Assembly (NCBI GenBank): GCA_944326585.1
Contig: CALVEN010000002.1
Coordinates: 186,001 to 250,000, forward strand
From: Candidatus Gastranaerophilales bacterium
GTDB taxonomy: Bacteria > Cyanobacteriota > Vampirovibrionia > Gastranaerophilales > Gastranaerophilaceae
DNA length: 64,000 bases
Reading direction: 5' to 3'
Shown here: positions 50,530 through 59,342 of the stretch, piece after piece
Numbering within the stretch: the stretch's first letter is position 1
Layout: every line of letters starts with the position of its first letter
Notes under the pieces: model-generated
Seen by the model: only the letters and a program-made list of their open reading frames with translations
Database searches by the model: none
What the model was told of the DNA's origin: nothing
Made by a program: the position numbers and the translations under genes

Positions 50530-50907
50530 TTAAACTTTCAAAGAGCTGTAATTATTATAAATATTTGCGGCTTTAAAAAATTTTCTTGCTTCGTCGACAT
50601 GTAAATTATTTAATTTTTTCCCGTTATTTAAGGTCACAGAAATACCATCTAAAACGTAATGTGGTTTGTTTTTATGAGATGCCATGTTATTTACTGTTTG
50701 AGAATAAAACGTACGTGTTTCTTTTACCCCTAAATCCGCCATATGACTGCCTTTTGCATATGTTTTTGTAATGGCTTTTAAGTTTCCGTCTCTATGCAAG
50801 CTTTTTCTGATAACAGTGCCGTGTTCTGTTAAAGTTGTGCTTAACTCGTTCCAATATTTGGACTTGTTCAATGCTTGTTTCAAAAATGTAATTAAACCTT
50901 TTCCCAT
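50530..50907 (-). CDS. small lineage-specific protein, 125 aa
   Basis: Not recognised. Mixed alpha/beta with basic segments (IRKSLHRDGNLKAITKTYAK, KKLNNLHVDEARKFFKAANI). No signal peptide and no F-x-G motif. AAAGTAGAAAGGTAAATTT precedes ATG 50907. Upstream, GTAAC and AAGCAA stand in an order that recalls motifs A and B but do not match cleanly. Confidence 0.6.
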   Translation of the reverse strand: MGKGLITFLKQALNKSKYWNELSTTLTEHGTVIRKSLHRDGNLKAITKTYAKGSHMADLGVKETRTFYSQTVNNMASHKNKPHYVLDGISVTLNNGKKLNNLHVDEARKFFKAANIYNNYSSLKV

Positions 50908-51135
50908 AATAAATTTACCTTTCTACTTTATTTAAAAAACTACCTATGTTTTATTTAAAAAAAGAGTGTGTTTAAAATTGCTTAATTGTTACAAAAATTT
51001 ATATTTTTATAATAAAAACCACTTTGCGAATTATGGCGGCTGCCATGATAATAATTTAAAAAAATTTACAATGACCCGAAACCTTATTATAGTATCTGAT
51101 GCAGTATCAAATGCTTTGGTTAGGATTTGCAAAAA
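50908..51135. other. intergenic region between divergent lineage-specific genes
   Basis: About 230 AT-rich bases. I see no gene; a GTTACAAAA (50986-50994) resembles the upstream part of motif A in complement. Confidence 0.35.
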
Positions 51136-51165
51136 TAGCAAGTTTTATTTTTTAGAAATTTTATG
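51136..51165 (+). promoter_or_regulatory. shared motif B upstream of 51207
   Basis: TAGCAA-GTTT-TATTTTT-TAGAA-ATTTTAT; 71 bases before ATG 51207. Confidence 0.5.
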
Positions 51166-51206
51166 GATAATAAATATTGTGTAAAAGTATTGTAAAGTGA
51201 TTACAT

Positions 51207-52229
51207 ATGAAAATATTTAAAGTTAATTCTGTCAGTATTGCCGGGGCTCCGGGAATAAATCGTATTCAGGAAGTTATGCATGGCGTTATAGAACGATTTA
51301 AAGCCAAAGGATACAATTCAAATCTTTTTGAGCGATCACCGGCTGCAGATAGTTATGTATCCGAATATATTAATAAAACAGAAAATAATGTTGCTGATTT
51401 AACTGAACATATATATAAACAGAATGGTGAAGTGTTGCAAAATTTATTGAGCTTTAGACAAAGCCGGTATACGAAGAATTACAGCATGTTACAAGAAGAT
51501 TTTTCTAACGGGAAACTTGTTCGTAAAATTTTCGCGAGAGATGATAAGCATAATTTTGATAAATTAAGTGAATATAAATATGATGAAAACGGTAAAATGA
51601 TAGGTGAAACACGTTTTATTGGCGATGATAATATTATTTATAAAGAAATAAATATTAATCCTAAAACCGGCAGTTATACGGAAGAATTGGTTTTTGACGG
51701 ACAAAATTGTGTGGAATTTTATAATGGCGAACAAATTATCAAAGTTCCGAAAAAGCGAAAGATAGAATATTATAATGAAAAGCACGAAAAAATTAAAATA
51801 ACTGATATTTTTACAGACATTGTTCAAAATACCGAAAACAGAATTCTGGATCCTGAAACAGGGAAAGTTATTCGTATCGAAAATAAACGTGCAACTTTCG
51901 GCGACAAAAACTATGACTCTGCAAAAAACGCATATGTAAAGACGGCTTATATTAATCCTGAAACAAATAAAATATATAAATTTGTTATTGAAGAACCAAA
52001 AGGCAATATAACATTATTATTTGAAAAAAACGGAGAAGACGCATTAACGCATTTTATTTATGGCGGGCGTGAATTTATATTTGATCCGGCAAGCTGTAAC
52101 GGTACTCTTAATAATAACGGAGTCGTTCAAATTCTCAATAAAACTTATGCATATGCATTATCCGAACATTTCATTCATAATATGAAAAAAAATAAATATA
52201 TTGACGCTAATATGCTTGAATTTATGTAA
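51207..52229 (+). CDS. lineage-specific beta-rich protein, 340 aa
   Basis: Not recognised. The start MKIFKVNSVSIAGAPG carries S-I-A-G where relatives have x-F-x-G. From about 115 the sequence is dominated by short strand-turn units (YKYDENGKMIGETRFIGDD, LDPETGKVIRIENKR) reminiscent of YD/MORN-like beta repeats. No signal peptide. Only weak AAAGTGA before ATG. It is divergent to 50907 and convergent with 52243; probably the same functional group as 52243-52992. Confidence 0.6.
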   Translation: MKIFKVNSVSIAGAPGINRIQEVMHGVIERFKAKGYNSNLFERSPAADSYVSEYINKTENNVADLTEHIYKQNGEVLQNLLSFRQSRYTKNYSMLQEDFSNGKLVRKIFARDDKHNFDKLSEYKYDENGKMIGETRFIGDDNIIYKEININPKTGSYTEELVFDGQNCVEFYNGEQIIKVPKKRKIEYYNEKHEKIKITDIFTDIVQNTENRILDPETGKVIRIENKRATFGDKNYDSAKNAYVKTAYINPETNKIYKFVIEEPKGNITLLFEKNGEDALTHFIYGGREFIFDPASCNGTLNNNGVVQILNKTYAYALSEHFIHNMKKNKYIDANMLEFM

Positions 52230-52242
52230 TGCTTAAAGATGA

Positions 52243-52992
52243 CTAAAACAATTCACCTATTGTTCCGTCGTCATAGACTTTGCGCCAGGAACCAAGCAGA
52301 CCGTTTTCTATTACTTTTACGCGCTCTGCTGCGGTATAGTCTTCATTGCATATATATTCTCGTATTACTTTGCCTTTTTCAAAATCTTTTACTCTGGTAA
52401 GTGAGCCGGTATACGGTCCGTACTCCTGCAATAATTCACCATTGTCCGAATAAACTTTGTAATTGTGATTTTTGCTTTCTGTAACTTTATAGTTATCATT
52501 TTTTAATAAAATCTGTTTGCGGACCTTGCCGAGTTTGAAGTCTGCCGGTTCTATGTTTGACAAAATGGATTCCTTAAGTTTATCAATTTTATTTTTCAAG
52601 TTGTTGTATGCAAAATTTTCTTCAAATTTTCTGTCAGGATTGTATTTATCAAATAAAAAATCAAAAACTTTTTTCTCGGCACCCGGATAATCTTTTATTA
52701 TTGTTTCATTGGCGGTTTTTGAGTGCCATTCGGATTTTACTCCGGTATAAATTTCTCTTCCGTTTTCTTTTAAAACAGCTCTTTTTTGACCATAAGTACC
52801 TTGATCTATTGATTTTAGCTCATAAGTATAAATTTTATTGTTATTAACTTTTTCCATCAATTGTTTGTTTTTGGAAAACAAACGCAAGTCTGTTTCATTC
52901 AAACTATCGATATATTTTATTAAGGCTTGAGTTTTTTGAAATTTACCGGTGAAAGAATTTTGTTGAACATTATTTATAGGTGTTATATGCAT
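52243..52992 (-). CDS. lineage-specific protein with N-terminal F-T-G-K motif
   Basis: 249 aa. MHITPINNVQQNSFTGKFQK shows the motif at residues 14-17. The C-terminal half has strand-turn units (YKVYSDNGELLQEYGPYTG, WRKVYDDGTIGELF) resembling those of its convergent neighbour. No signal peptide. Motif B lies at 53035-53065. Function unknown. Confidence 0.62.
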   Translation of the reverse strand: MHITPINNVQQNSFTGKFQKTQALIKYIDSLNETDLRLFSKNKQLMEKVNNNKIYTYELKSIDQGTYGQKRAVLKENGREIYTGVKSEWHSKTANETIIKDYPGAEKKVFDFLFDKYNPDRKFEENFAYNNLKNKIDKLKESILSNIEPADFKLGKVRKQILLKNDNYKVTESKNHNYKVYSDNGELLQEYGPYTGSLTRVKDFEKGKVIREYICNEDYTAAERVKVIENGLLGSWRKVYDDGTIGELF

Positions 52993-53034
52993 TGAATTAT
53001 CCTTATCAAAGTATCAGTAAAATCTCGACTGATT

Positions 53035-53065
53035 TATACAAAACACGTAAAAATATAATTTGCTA
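53035..53065 (-). promoter_or_regulatory. shared motif B upstream of 52992
   Basis: Minus strand TAGCAA-ATTA-TATTTTT-ACGTG-TTTTGTATAAA. The TAGCAA (53060-53065) is 73 bases before ATG 52992. Confidence 0.5.
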
Positions 53066-53213
53066 TACTTATTTGTAAATTTTAACAGATATATATTCAG
53101 GTCATTTTAAGTTTGTTGTCTGCGTTTCGAATTTTTTGATTTTGTAAAAGTTTCGGTTTACAGTGAATCTTATTAATCGGATAAAAATGTCAGCATTGAC
53201 TTGAGAAAAGTGC

Positions 53214-53243
53214 TTGACTTAGAAGCTTTGTCAGTAACATAAT
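53214..53243 (+). promoter_or_regulatory. promoter of EamA transporter (leaderless)
   Basis: TTGACT (53214-53219), 18 bases, CATAAT (53238-53243), 6 bases to ATG 53250. Confidence 0.55.
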
Positions 53244-53249
53244 AATTAT

Positions 53250-54155
53250 ATGCAAAAACTTGAGGCAAAAAAGTTATATATATATTGTAATATTTCACTT
53301 TTAATGGCGGCATTTATATCCGGTTTGTCATTTGTTGCGCAAAAAAACGGGATGGATTACGTCGGACCGTTTACATTTAACACTTTGCGCTGTTTTATCG
53401 GAAGTTTTTGTCTTATGCCGTTGTTTTTTATTTTTGACAAAATTGATAAAAGCATCAAATGTTCTTATTCTGATAAAGAGCTTTTGAAAGGCGGATTTTG
53501 GGCAGGAATTGTTTTATTTATTGCGTTTTCGGTTAATCAATACTGCATGATATACGCACAGGCAGGAAAAGCAGGTTTTATTACATCATTATACATAATT
53601 TTTGTACCGGTTATCGCGGTTTTGCTCAAGCATAAATTGAAAAATAATGTTAAATTAAGCATTGTGCTGGCACTTTTGGGGTTATATCTTTTATGCGCAA
53701 AAGGCGCGTTCAGCTTTAATTTTTGGGATATATGGCTTATTGTAAGCGCATTTTTCTTTGCGCTCCACATAATCGTTGTGAGTCATTTTTCCAAAAAAGC
53801 CAATGCATTAAAATTGTCAAGTCTGCAGTTTTTGGTTGCGGGAATATTATCCTTGCCTTTTATGTTTTTGCTGGAAAATCCGACATTGCCGGCAATTATA
53901 GCAGGTTATAAGCCGATTTTATTTATAGGCGTAATTGTAACGGGAGTCGCTTATACTTTGCAAATTTTTGGACATAAGGCAACACAGCCTATCTTAGCAA
54001 CTTTGATTTTAAGCTCTGAAGCTGTATTCGCCGTTTTGGGCGGCATGGTGCTTTTAGGTGAAACATTGACCGGTAAAGAAATTATCGGCTGTATTATTAT
54101 GATAATTGCAATTGTACTTTCACAGTTACCGTTTAAAAAAGCCGATTTTATTTAA
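53250..54155 (+). CDS. DMT-superfamily (EamA) transporter
   Basis: 301 aa, ten membrane spans in two five-span repeats. EamA features: SGLSFVAQKNGMDYVGPFTF near the N-terminus, MIYAQAGKAGFITSLYIIFV at the end of repeat 1, and LSSEAVFAVLGGMVLLGETL at the end of repeat 2. Inner-membrane exporter or importer of metabolites; substrate unknown. Overlaps the convergent AsmA-like gene by 8 bases. Confidence 0.9.
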   Translation: MQKLEAKKLYIYCNISLLMAAFISGLSFVAQKNGMDYVGPFTFNTLRCFIGSFCLMPLFFIFDKIDKSIKCSYSDKELLKGGFWAGIVLFIAFSVNQYCMIYAQAGKAGFITSLYIIFVPVIAVLLKHKLKNNVKLSIVLALLGLYLLCAKGAFSFNFWDIWLIVSAFFFALHIIVVSHFSKKANALKLSSLQFLVAGILSLPFMFLLENPTLPAIIAGYKPILFIGVIVTGVAYTLQIFGHKATQPILATLILSSEAVFAVLGGMVLLGETLTGKEIIGCIIMIIAIVLSQLPFKKADFI

Positions 54156-56931
54156 TCTTTTTTAAAGATGACAGAAAGTTGTTATTCACTACATCGCCGT
54201 CAACTTTTGTCAGGAATATCTGGCAGTCTTTTTCGTCAGCTTCAATCTCCGGAATTTCTTTTAATTCCGACGAGTAATAATTAGCGTCATTGCGGCTGCT
54301 CAGAGGGATTCTGTTTGCAAGGCTGTTGAGTGAAAAGTTTCGTAAAAATCCGCCGAAGCCTTTATGTGAGCTGCTGAATTTTGTGTAAATTCTCAAGATT
54401 GCGTCGCCGTTTTCTATGTTATATCTGCCGACAATATAACTTCCCAATTGAGGAGAAGATGATTTGATTTTTAGAAGTTCAACAACGTTATTTTTCAGGT
54501 AAAGTTCGCCTGTGATGTTTTTGAAATTGCCTTCGGGTATGCTTACAATATCCGATAAAGTCGCAGGGCTTATCATTGCAATCGGGTTTCTGAATACGGC
54601 AGCAAATTTCAGAATGTATTCAATCAGACCGATTTTTTGGATTGTACCGTCTTTTACAATAAATTTTATAGAGCCGTTCATTTTAAGTGAATCATCGGTA
54701 TTAAGCGCAATCAGACCGCTAGCTTTGCCGGAAATTTCGCGCGGCAGATTTAATAGTGATGTTGACATCAAGTCTGAATTTACGTCTTTTATACCGAGAG
54801 TCAGATTATATTGATGTTTTTTTAAGTCACAGAATACTTTGACGGACGAAATTCCCTCTGCTATGTCAAATTTGTTTGAATGCAGTTGGAGAATGTTATT
54901 TTTATCCAGCGTAAGATTTGCTTTTAGATTACCGAATTTAATGTCTTTATATTTGCCGTCATCAAGTCTTAAAATACATCTTTCAATAATCAAATTGTTA
55001 ACGTCAAATACTGCAGCTGTTGTGTCTTTATCCTCGTCGTAATTTTCATAATCATATTCCGCATTTTCAACAATTTCGGGCTGATTTTGGACAGCGGCTG
55101 TATTTTGCTGATTAAATGATTTCATTATCCGCTCAATATCGATTTTATCTATTCCGAAATCTATGTTCTTGATAACAACGGGAAATGCTATTTTGTTGGC
55201 GATTGTTCCTGAAAAATCGTATTTTGAACGTTTATACCAGCCTTCGGATTTTATATTGATAAAGTCTTTATTTGTATAAAATTCGCCGCTTTTGATAAAT
55301 ACTCTCTGGGACGGAATAATTATTTTTTCAGCGTTTAATTTGCCCTTTACAACCGGGTATGTGCCGTTATGGAGCATTGAAAGGTCGCCGTAGAATTTTC
55401 CGCCTTTGAATAATTTTTGTCCGATTAATACGTTCAAAAATTCACTCGGCAAGGGATTCGGTATTATAAATCCCATATTTTTAACAAACGGAACAGGTTT
55501 TGAAAAATCAATGTTGCCGTTCAATGATAAAACGGGTTTAACTTTTACGCCGCGGACAAGTTCGGATGCAATATAATAATTTATGTCTTTTATGTTTAAA
55601 ATATTATCTTCAAAATGCAAATCCGCTTTGACGGCTCTGTCGTAACCGGTCGGTGTGAGAGATGCTCCGTCGACAAGTATATCGTCGCCTTTTGCAAGTT
55701 TTGATGCCCAGATTACGTCAATTTTGTTGTATATTGATTTTATAATCACGCTTGTACCGGCATTACCGATAATTTTAAACGGAAAACCGACGAGTTTTGA
55801 CAAATACTTTTCAGCAAATTCGTTTGTCGCAACTGTTTTGATAATAACTTCAGTGTCGCATGATTTTGTATAATCTTTTATAATGCCTTTTAATTCAATA
55901 TGATTTTTCCTTGTTGAGCCGTAATAGCCCTTAAAGTCTTTTAAGGTTATATCATTTGAGGTTAAAACGATTTGCCCTTTATCAACAGTAAGCGGCAGAT
56001 CTGCAACCGGCACGATTTTTAGAGATGCTTTATTCATATCAATTGTACCGTTCAGGTCATTTTTTGTGAGGTTGATGTCAAAATTAAAACTTCCTTTTAT
56101 GTCTTTAAAATAAGAAATAATTTCGCTGCCGTTATTTATCAAAAGATTTGAGCCGGCAATTGCAATAATATCATCTATGTTGAAATTTTTGGAGGACAGA
56201 TTTATATTCATTCCTGTTTCGCGTGAAGCCTCAGCATTTATATGAACATCTGAATTGTTGACATTAAAAATACAGTCTTTTACATAAAGATGTTTTTCTT
56301 TGATAAAAACTTTGTTTTTGTCGCCGATTGAAAAAGTCAGGGTTTTGTCGGCTTTTTTGATAGTTGTATCAAAGTTGAAATGTAAAAATCGTTCGTATTT
56401 TTTCGTGTTATTAACGAAAAGTTTATCTGCATAAAGTTTTATATCAACATCAGGTTCAATATGGTAAAGTACGGTTGCTTTTTTAAGCCCGAGTATTGAA
56501 TCATAAAAATCAATTGACCAATTTGATTTTGTTGTTTGTTTAGGTGTTTCAGTCTGCGGGAAAAGCGCAATAATCTTATTTACGTCCGCAAAAAAGTATT
56601 CCACAAATAATTTGTCAAGGATTATGCGATGTTTAAAAATATCGTTAAGGGAAATTTGTGTATCAAGATTTTTGACTCCGAGAAGGGTTTCATTGTTTTT
56701 TGTAAGTTTGATTTCGTCAGCTTTAAATTTTATTGCCAAACCGGTTTTTAGTTTAATATTTCCAATCATCAGGTCAGCGCTGGTAAGATTTTTAACCTGT
56801 TTTTCAATAAAATTTAATGTGTGCGGATTTGATATAACAGCCGGAATTACTGCCGTATAAAGGACGGACAATATAGCTGCCGCGCCAAATATTGTACTTA
56901 AAATTATTATTGTTAATCTTTTTTTCATCAC
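54148..56931 (-). CDS. AsmA/DUF3971-like envelope protein, 927 aa
   Basis: N-terminal membrane anchor (TIIILSTIFGAAAILSVLYT) then a long beta-rich periplasmic domain of repeated strand pairs. The C-terminal part (about 730-880: SIKFIVKDGTIQKIGL, GELYLKNNVVELLKIKSSS) is of the AsmA_2/DUF3971 type. Related to TamB/YhdP, which shuttle lipids from inner to outer membrane. A diderm envelope is implied. GAGGGAGCTGTG precedes ATG. Confidence 0.8.
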   Translation of the reverse strand: MMKKRLTIIILSTIFGAAAILSVLYTAVIPAVISNPHTLNFIEKQVKNLTSADLMIGNIKLKTGLAIKFKADEIKLTKNNETLLGVKNLDTQISLNDIFKHRIILDKLFVEYFFADVNKIIALFPQTETPKQTTKSNWSIDFYDSILGLKKATVLYHIEPDVDIKLYADKLFVNNTKKYERFLHFNFDTTIKKADKTLTFSIGDKNKVFIKEKHLYVKDCIFNVNNSDVHINAEASRETGMNINLSSKNFNIDDIIAIAGSNLLINNGSEIISYFKDIKGSFNFDINLTKNDLNGTIDMNKASLKIVPVADLPLTVDKGQIVLTSNDITLKDFKGYYGSTRKNHIELKGIIKDYTKSCDTEVIIKTVATNEFAEKYLSKLVGFPFKIIGNAGTSVIIKSIYNKIDVIWASKLAKGDDILVDGASLTPTGYDRAVKADLHFEDNILNIKDINYYIASELVRGVKVKPVLSLNGNIDFSKPVPFVKNMGFIIPNPLPSEFLNVLIGQKLFKGGKFYGDLSMLHNGTYPVVKGKLNAEKIIIPSQRVFIKSGEFYTNKDFINIKSEGWYKRSKYDFSGTIANKIAFPVVIKNIDFGIDKIDIERIMKSFNQQNTAAVQNQPEIVENAEYDYENYDEDKDTTAAVFDVNNLIIERCILRLDDGKYKDIKFGNLKANLTLDKNNILQLHSNKFDIAEGISSVKVFCDLKKHQYNLTLGIKDVNSDLMSTSLLNLPREISGKASGLIALNTDDSLKMNGSIKFIVKDGTIQKIGLIEYILKFAAVFRNPIAMISPATLSDIVSIPEGNFKNITGELYLKNNVVELLKIKSSSPQLGSYIVGRYNIENGDAILRIYTKFSSSHKGFGGFLRNFSLNSLANRIPLSSRNDANYYSSELKEIPEIEADEKDCQIFLTKVDGDVVNNNFLSSLKKIK

Positions 56932-56972
56932 AGCTCCCTCTTAATGAAATTATAACATAATAAATTTTATGC

Positions 56973-56978
56973 TATTAT
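56973..56978 (+). promoter_or_regulatory. -10 box of a probable leaderless promoter (WG-repeat gene)
   Basis: TGCTATTAT; the hexamer ends 6 bases before ATG 56985. The earlier ATG 56979 would follow it with no gap. Confidence 0.5.
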
Positions 56979-56984
56979 ATGATT

Positions 56985-57890
56985 ATGAAAAAGTTTTTGT
57001 TATTTTTAGGTTTGGTTATAATTTTTCAAGGATCGGCATTTGCAGTCACCGGCAGTGTTGAAAAAAATGTCACGGCAAATGCGGTCGTAAAAGTATTCAA
57101 GAACGATAAATATTTCGGGTTGAAAGATGCAAATGACAATATTATCGTAGAACCTGAATATAAAAAAATGATTTTGCTCGGGGATACGTCCTATATTGTT
57201 CAAAAGGGCAGTAAATTCGGTTTGATTGACAAATCCGGCAATATTTTAGTGCCGATTAAATACAGCCATGTGGAAAGGGTTCTCGGAAAATATTTAAAAA
57301 TAGGACGCGGAAATAAATACGCGCTTTATGATGAATACGGGAAAGAAATCCTGCCGAGAGAATATTCCTCAATTGATCTGCTGTTTGGCGGTATGATTTT
57401 GACACGTAAGAATTTTAAATACGGGATTGTTGATATGAACGGCAGAACAATCCTTGAGAATAAATTCGATGATATTTATATGCCGAAACCAAATGTTATG
57501 AGAATAAGCTATGAGGGACAGTGGTATGAAATTGAGCAGGTAAGAGGTGAAACATTTACACTGCCGCAAGATGTTCAGGCAATAAAAGGAAATGAGAATT
57601 TTAAAATAGCCGAACTTATTACAAACCCCGGTACCGCAACCGGTTATTCAGTTGTTACTTTTACGGATTATTTTTTGAAGCTGTTTTCATCAATATCGCC
57701 GGCGCATGAACAAACAATTGATGAATTGATGCTTTCTCAGGGCGCCGAAACTGTTTCAATTCTTCTGAAATTAACCTGGCTGCCTAAATATCCTTTTACA
57801 TACGCAAGAAATTATTTTAATACCGTGAGAACACCGAATAACGGTCCTTTGTCTGATGTAAAATACGAGCTTAAACGTCAATTACAATAA
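56985..57890 (+). CDS. exported WG-repeat protein
   Basis: About 301 aa. Signal peptide KKFLLFLGLVIIFQGSAFA. Five WG-type units of about 35 residues (KYFGLKDANDNIIVEPEYKK; KFGLIDKSGNILVPIKYSHV; KYALYDEYGKEILPREYSS; KYGIVDMNGRTILENKFDD) form a beta-propeller-like or solenoid domain. The C-terminal about 90 residues differ. Periplasmic or secreted. glutaredoxin follows after 12 bases, likely the same mRNA. Confidence 0.85.
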   Translation: MKKFLLFLGLVIIFQGSAFAVTGSVEKNVTANAVVKVFKNDKYFGLKDANDNIIVEPEYKKMILLGDTSYIVQKGSKFGLIDKSGNILVPIKYSHVERVLGKYLKIGRGNKYALYDEYGKEILPREYSSIDLLFGGMILTRKNFKYGIVDMNGRTILENKFDDIYMPKPNVMRISYEGQWYEIEQVRGETFTLPQDVQAIKGNENFKIAELITNPGTATGYSVVTFTDYFLKLFSSISPAHEQTIDELMLSQGAETVSILLKLTWLPKYPFTYARNYFNTVRTPNNGPLSDVKYELKRQLQ

Positions 57891-57902
57891 AAGGAGTTTA
57901 TT

Positions 57903-58166
57903 ATGAACAACATTGAAATTTACACATCACAAACCTGCCCATATTGCATTAAAGCAAAAAAATTGCTTAAAACTTTAGGACTTGAATATAAAGAAACTGA
58001 TGTAACAGAGTCTTTTGACGAAATGGCAGCAAATTTTGAGACGCGCTTTAATAAAAAAGTCATGACCATTCCCCAAATCGTCATAAATGATAAATACGTA
58101 GGCGGTTTTGACGATTTGAACGCTTTGTATAAATCAGGCAGACTTGACGAATACCTTAACGTATAA
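57903..58166 (+). CDS. glutaredoxin
   Basis: 87 aa, GrxC type. Redox site Cys12-Pro-Tyr-Cys15 (SQTCPYCIKAKKLL), the cis-Pro loop MTIPQIVIND and GGFDDLNAL for glutathione binding. AAAGGAGTTTATT precedes ATG. Convergent overlap of 11 bases with the flavodoxin-like gene. Confidence 0.95.
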   Translation: MNNIEIYTSQTCPYCIKAKKLLKTLGLEYKETDVTESFDEMAANFETRFNKKVMTIPQIVINDKYVGGFDDLNALYKSGRLDEYLNV

Positions 58167-58779
58167 AGTTTGTCATAATTTTATCAACCGGCTGAGGAAC
58201 AATACCTTTTTCTTTGCCGGCTTCAATACATTTTAAAAGCCATGCCATATTTTTGCCGACAACCTGCATTATCTGGAGACCTTCTTTGTCCTGCATAACT
58301 TCTTCCGGCGTGTTGCCGTGAACCATGTTCCAGTAGTTTGATGAAACAACCGGCATGTTGTTTATTGTAAAATGTTTTGTTATTGCATCAAGTGAAGAGG
58401 TTGTTCCTGCACGTCTTGCAGATACTATAGCAGCACCGGGTTTGAATGCAAAGGCACTTCCTCCGGCATAAAACAATCTGTCTAAAAGGGCTAAAAGTCT
58501 TCCGCTCGGATGTGCATAATATACCGGAGATCCGAAAATAAAACCGTCTGATTTTTTTGCTTTTTCTATAATTTCATTTATCATATCATCATTAAAAACA
58601 CATTTGCCGCCGTTTTGCCTGCATTTGCCGCAGCCTATACAGTCACGGATAGGATTAGAACCCAATTGTATGATTTCTGTTTCAATACCTTCCGCATTGA
58701 GGACTTTAGTTATTTCGTTTAAGGCCGTATAAGTGCAGCCGTTTGTTTTGTTACTGCCGTTAATTAATAAGACTTTCAT
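58156..58779 (-). CDS. flavodoxin-fold NAD(P)H-dependent FMN reductase family protein
   Basis: 207 aa. Begins MKVLLINGSNKTNGCTYTAL (FMN phosphate loop); DCIGCGKCRQNGGKCVFNDD has Cys residues that could bind an iron-sulfur cluster or support redox function, as in iron-sulfur flavoproteins; GSPVYYAHPSGRLLALLDR is the second FMN contact. ATG 58779 follows AAGGAGGATTTAT; the longer frame to 58935 runs in the acetyltransferase gene. Third gene of the AsmA-acetyltransferase unit. Confidence 0.85.
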   Translation of the reverse strand: MKVLLINGSNKTNGCTYTALNEITKVLNAEGIETEIIQLGSNPIRDCIGCGKCRQNGGKCVFNDDMINEIIEKAKKSDGFIFGSPVYYAHPSGRLLALLDRLFYAGGSAFAFKPGAAIVSARRAGTTSSLDAITKHFTINNMPVVSSNYWNMVHGNTPEEVMQDKEGLQIMQVVGKNMAWLLKCIEAGKEKGIVPQPVDKIMTNFIR

Positions 58780-58790
58780 ATAAATCCTCC

Positions 58791-59342
58791 TTAAATTTGT
58801 TTTATGACTTTGCAAGGATTGCCCGCCGCAATGGAATTCGCCGGAATATCTTTTGTTACAACACTTCCGGCACCAATTACGCAATTGTCGCCTATTGTGA
58901 CGCCTGGCATAACACACACATTTCCGCCAAACCAAACGTTATTTCCGACTTTTATCGGTTTGGCAAATTCAAGACCTTTATTGCGTGTTGCGGCATCTAA
59001 AGGGTGTGCTGCCGTATAAAATCCGCAGTTCGGGCCGATAAATACATTGTCGCCGAAGGTTACTTTAGCGCAGTCCAGAATTACAAGATTGTGGTTGGAA
59101 TAAAAATTTTCGCCGATTTCCGTATTATATCCGTAATCACAAAAGAAAACAGGGTTTATGTTAAATTTTTCTTTTGTTTTGCCCAAAATTTTGCGGATTA
59201 TCGCTGACATTTTTTCAGGCTCCGTGAACGGTGTATTGTTGAATTCATAACACAATTGTTTGCATTTTAATCTGTCATTCACCAGCACGGAATCTTCGGC
59301 GTTATACAATTCGCCTTCAAGCATTTTGCCGCGTTCGTGCAT
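58791..59342 (-). CDS. sugar O-acetyltransferase (maltose acetyltransferase/NodL type)
   Basis: 183 aa. N-terminal helical Maac domain (MLEGELYNAEDSVLVNDRLK), then hexapeptide-repeat left-handed helix (VTFGDNVFIGPNCGFYTAAH, NNVWFGGNVCVMPGVTIGDN). The conserved His in TAAHPLD is catalytic in this family. Its ATG overlaps the stop of the AsmA-like gene in an ATAATG junction, so translation is coupled. Confidence 0.92.
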   Translation of the reverse strand: MHERGKMLEGELYNAEDSVLVNDRLKCKQLCYEFNNTPFTEPEKMSAIIRKILGKTKEKFNINPVFFCDYGYNTEIGENFYSNHNLVILDCAKVTFGDNVFIGPNCGFYTAAHPLDAATRNKGLEFAKPIKVGNNVWFGGNVCVMPGVTIGDNCVIGAGSVVTKDIPANSIAAGNPCKVIKQI

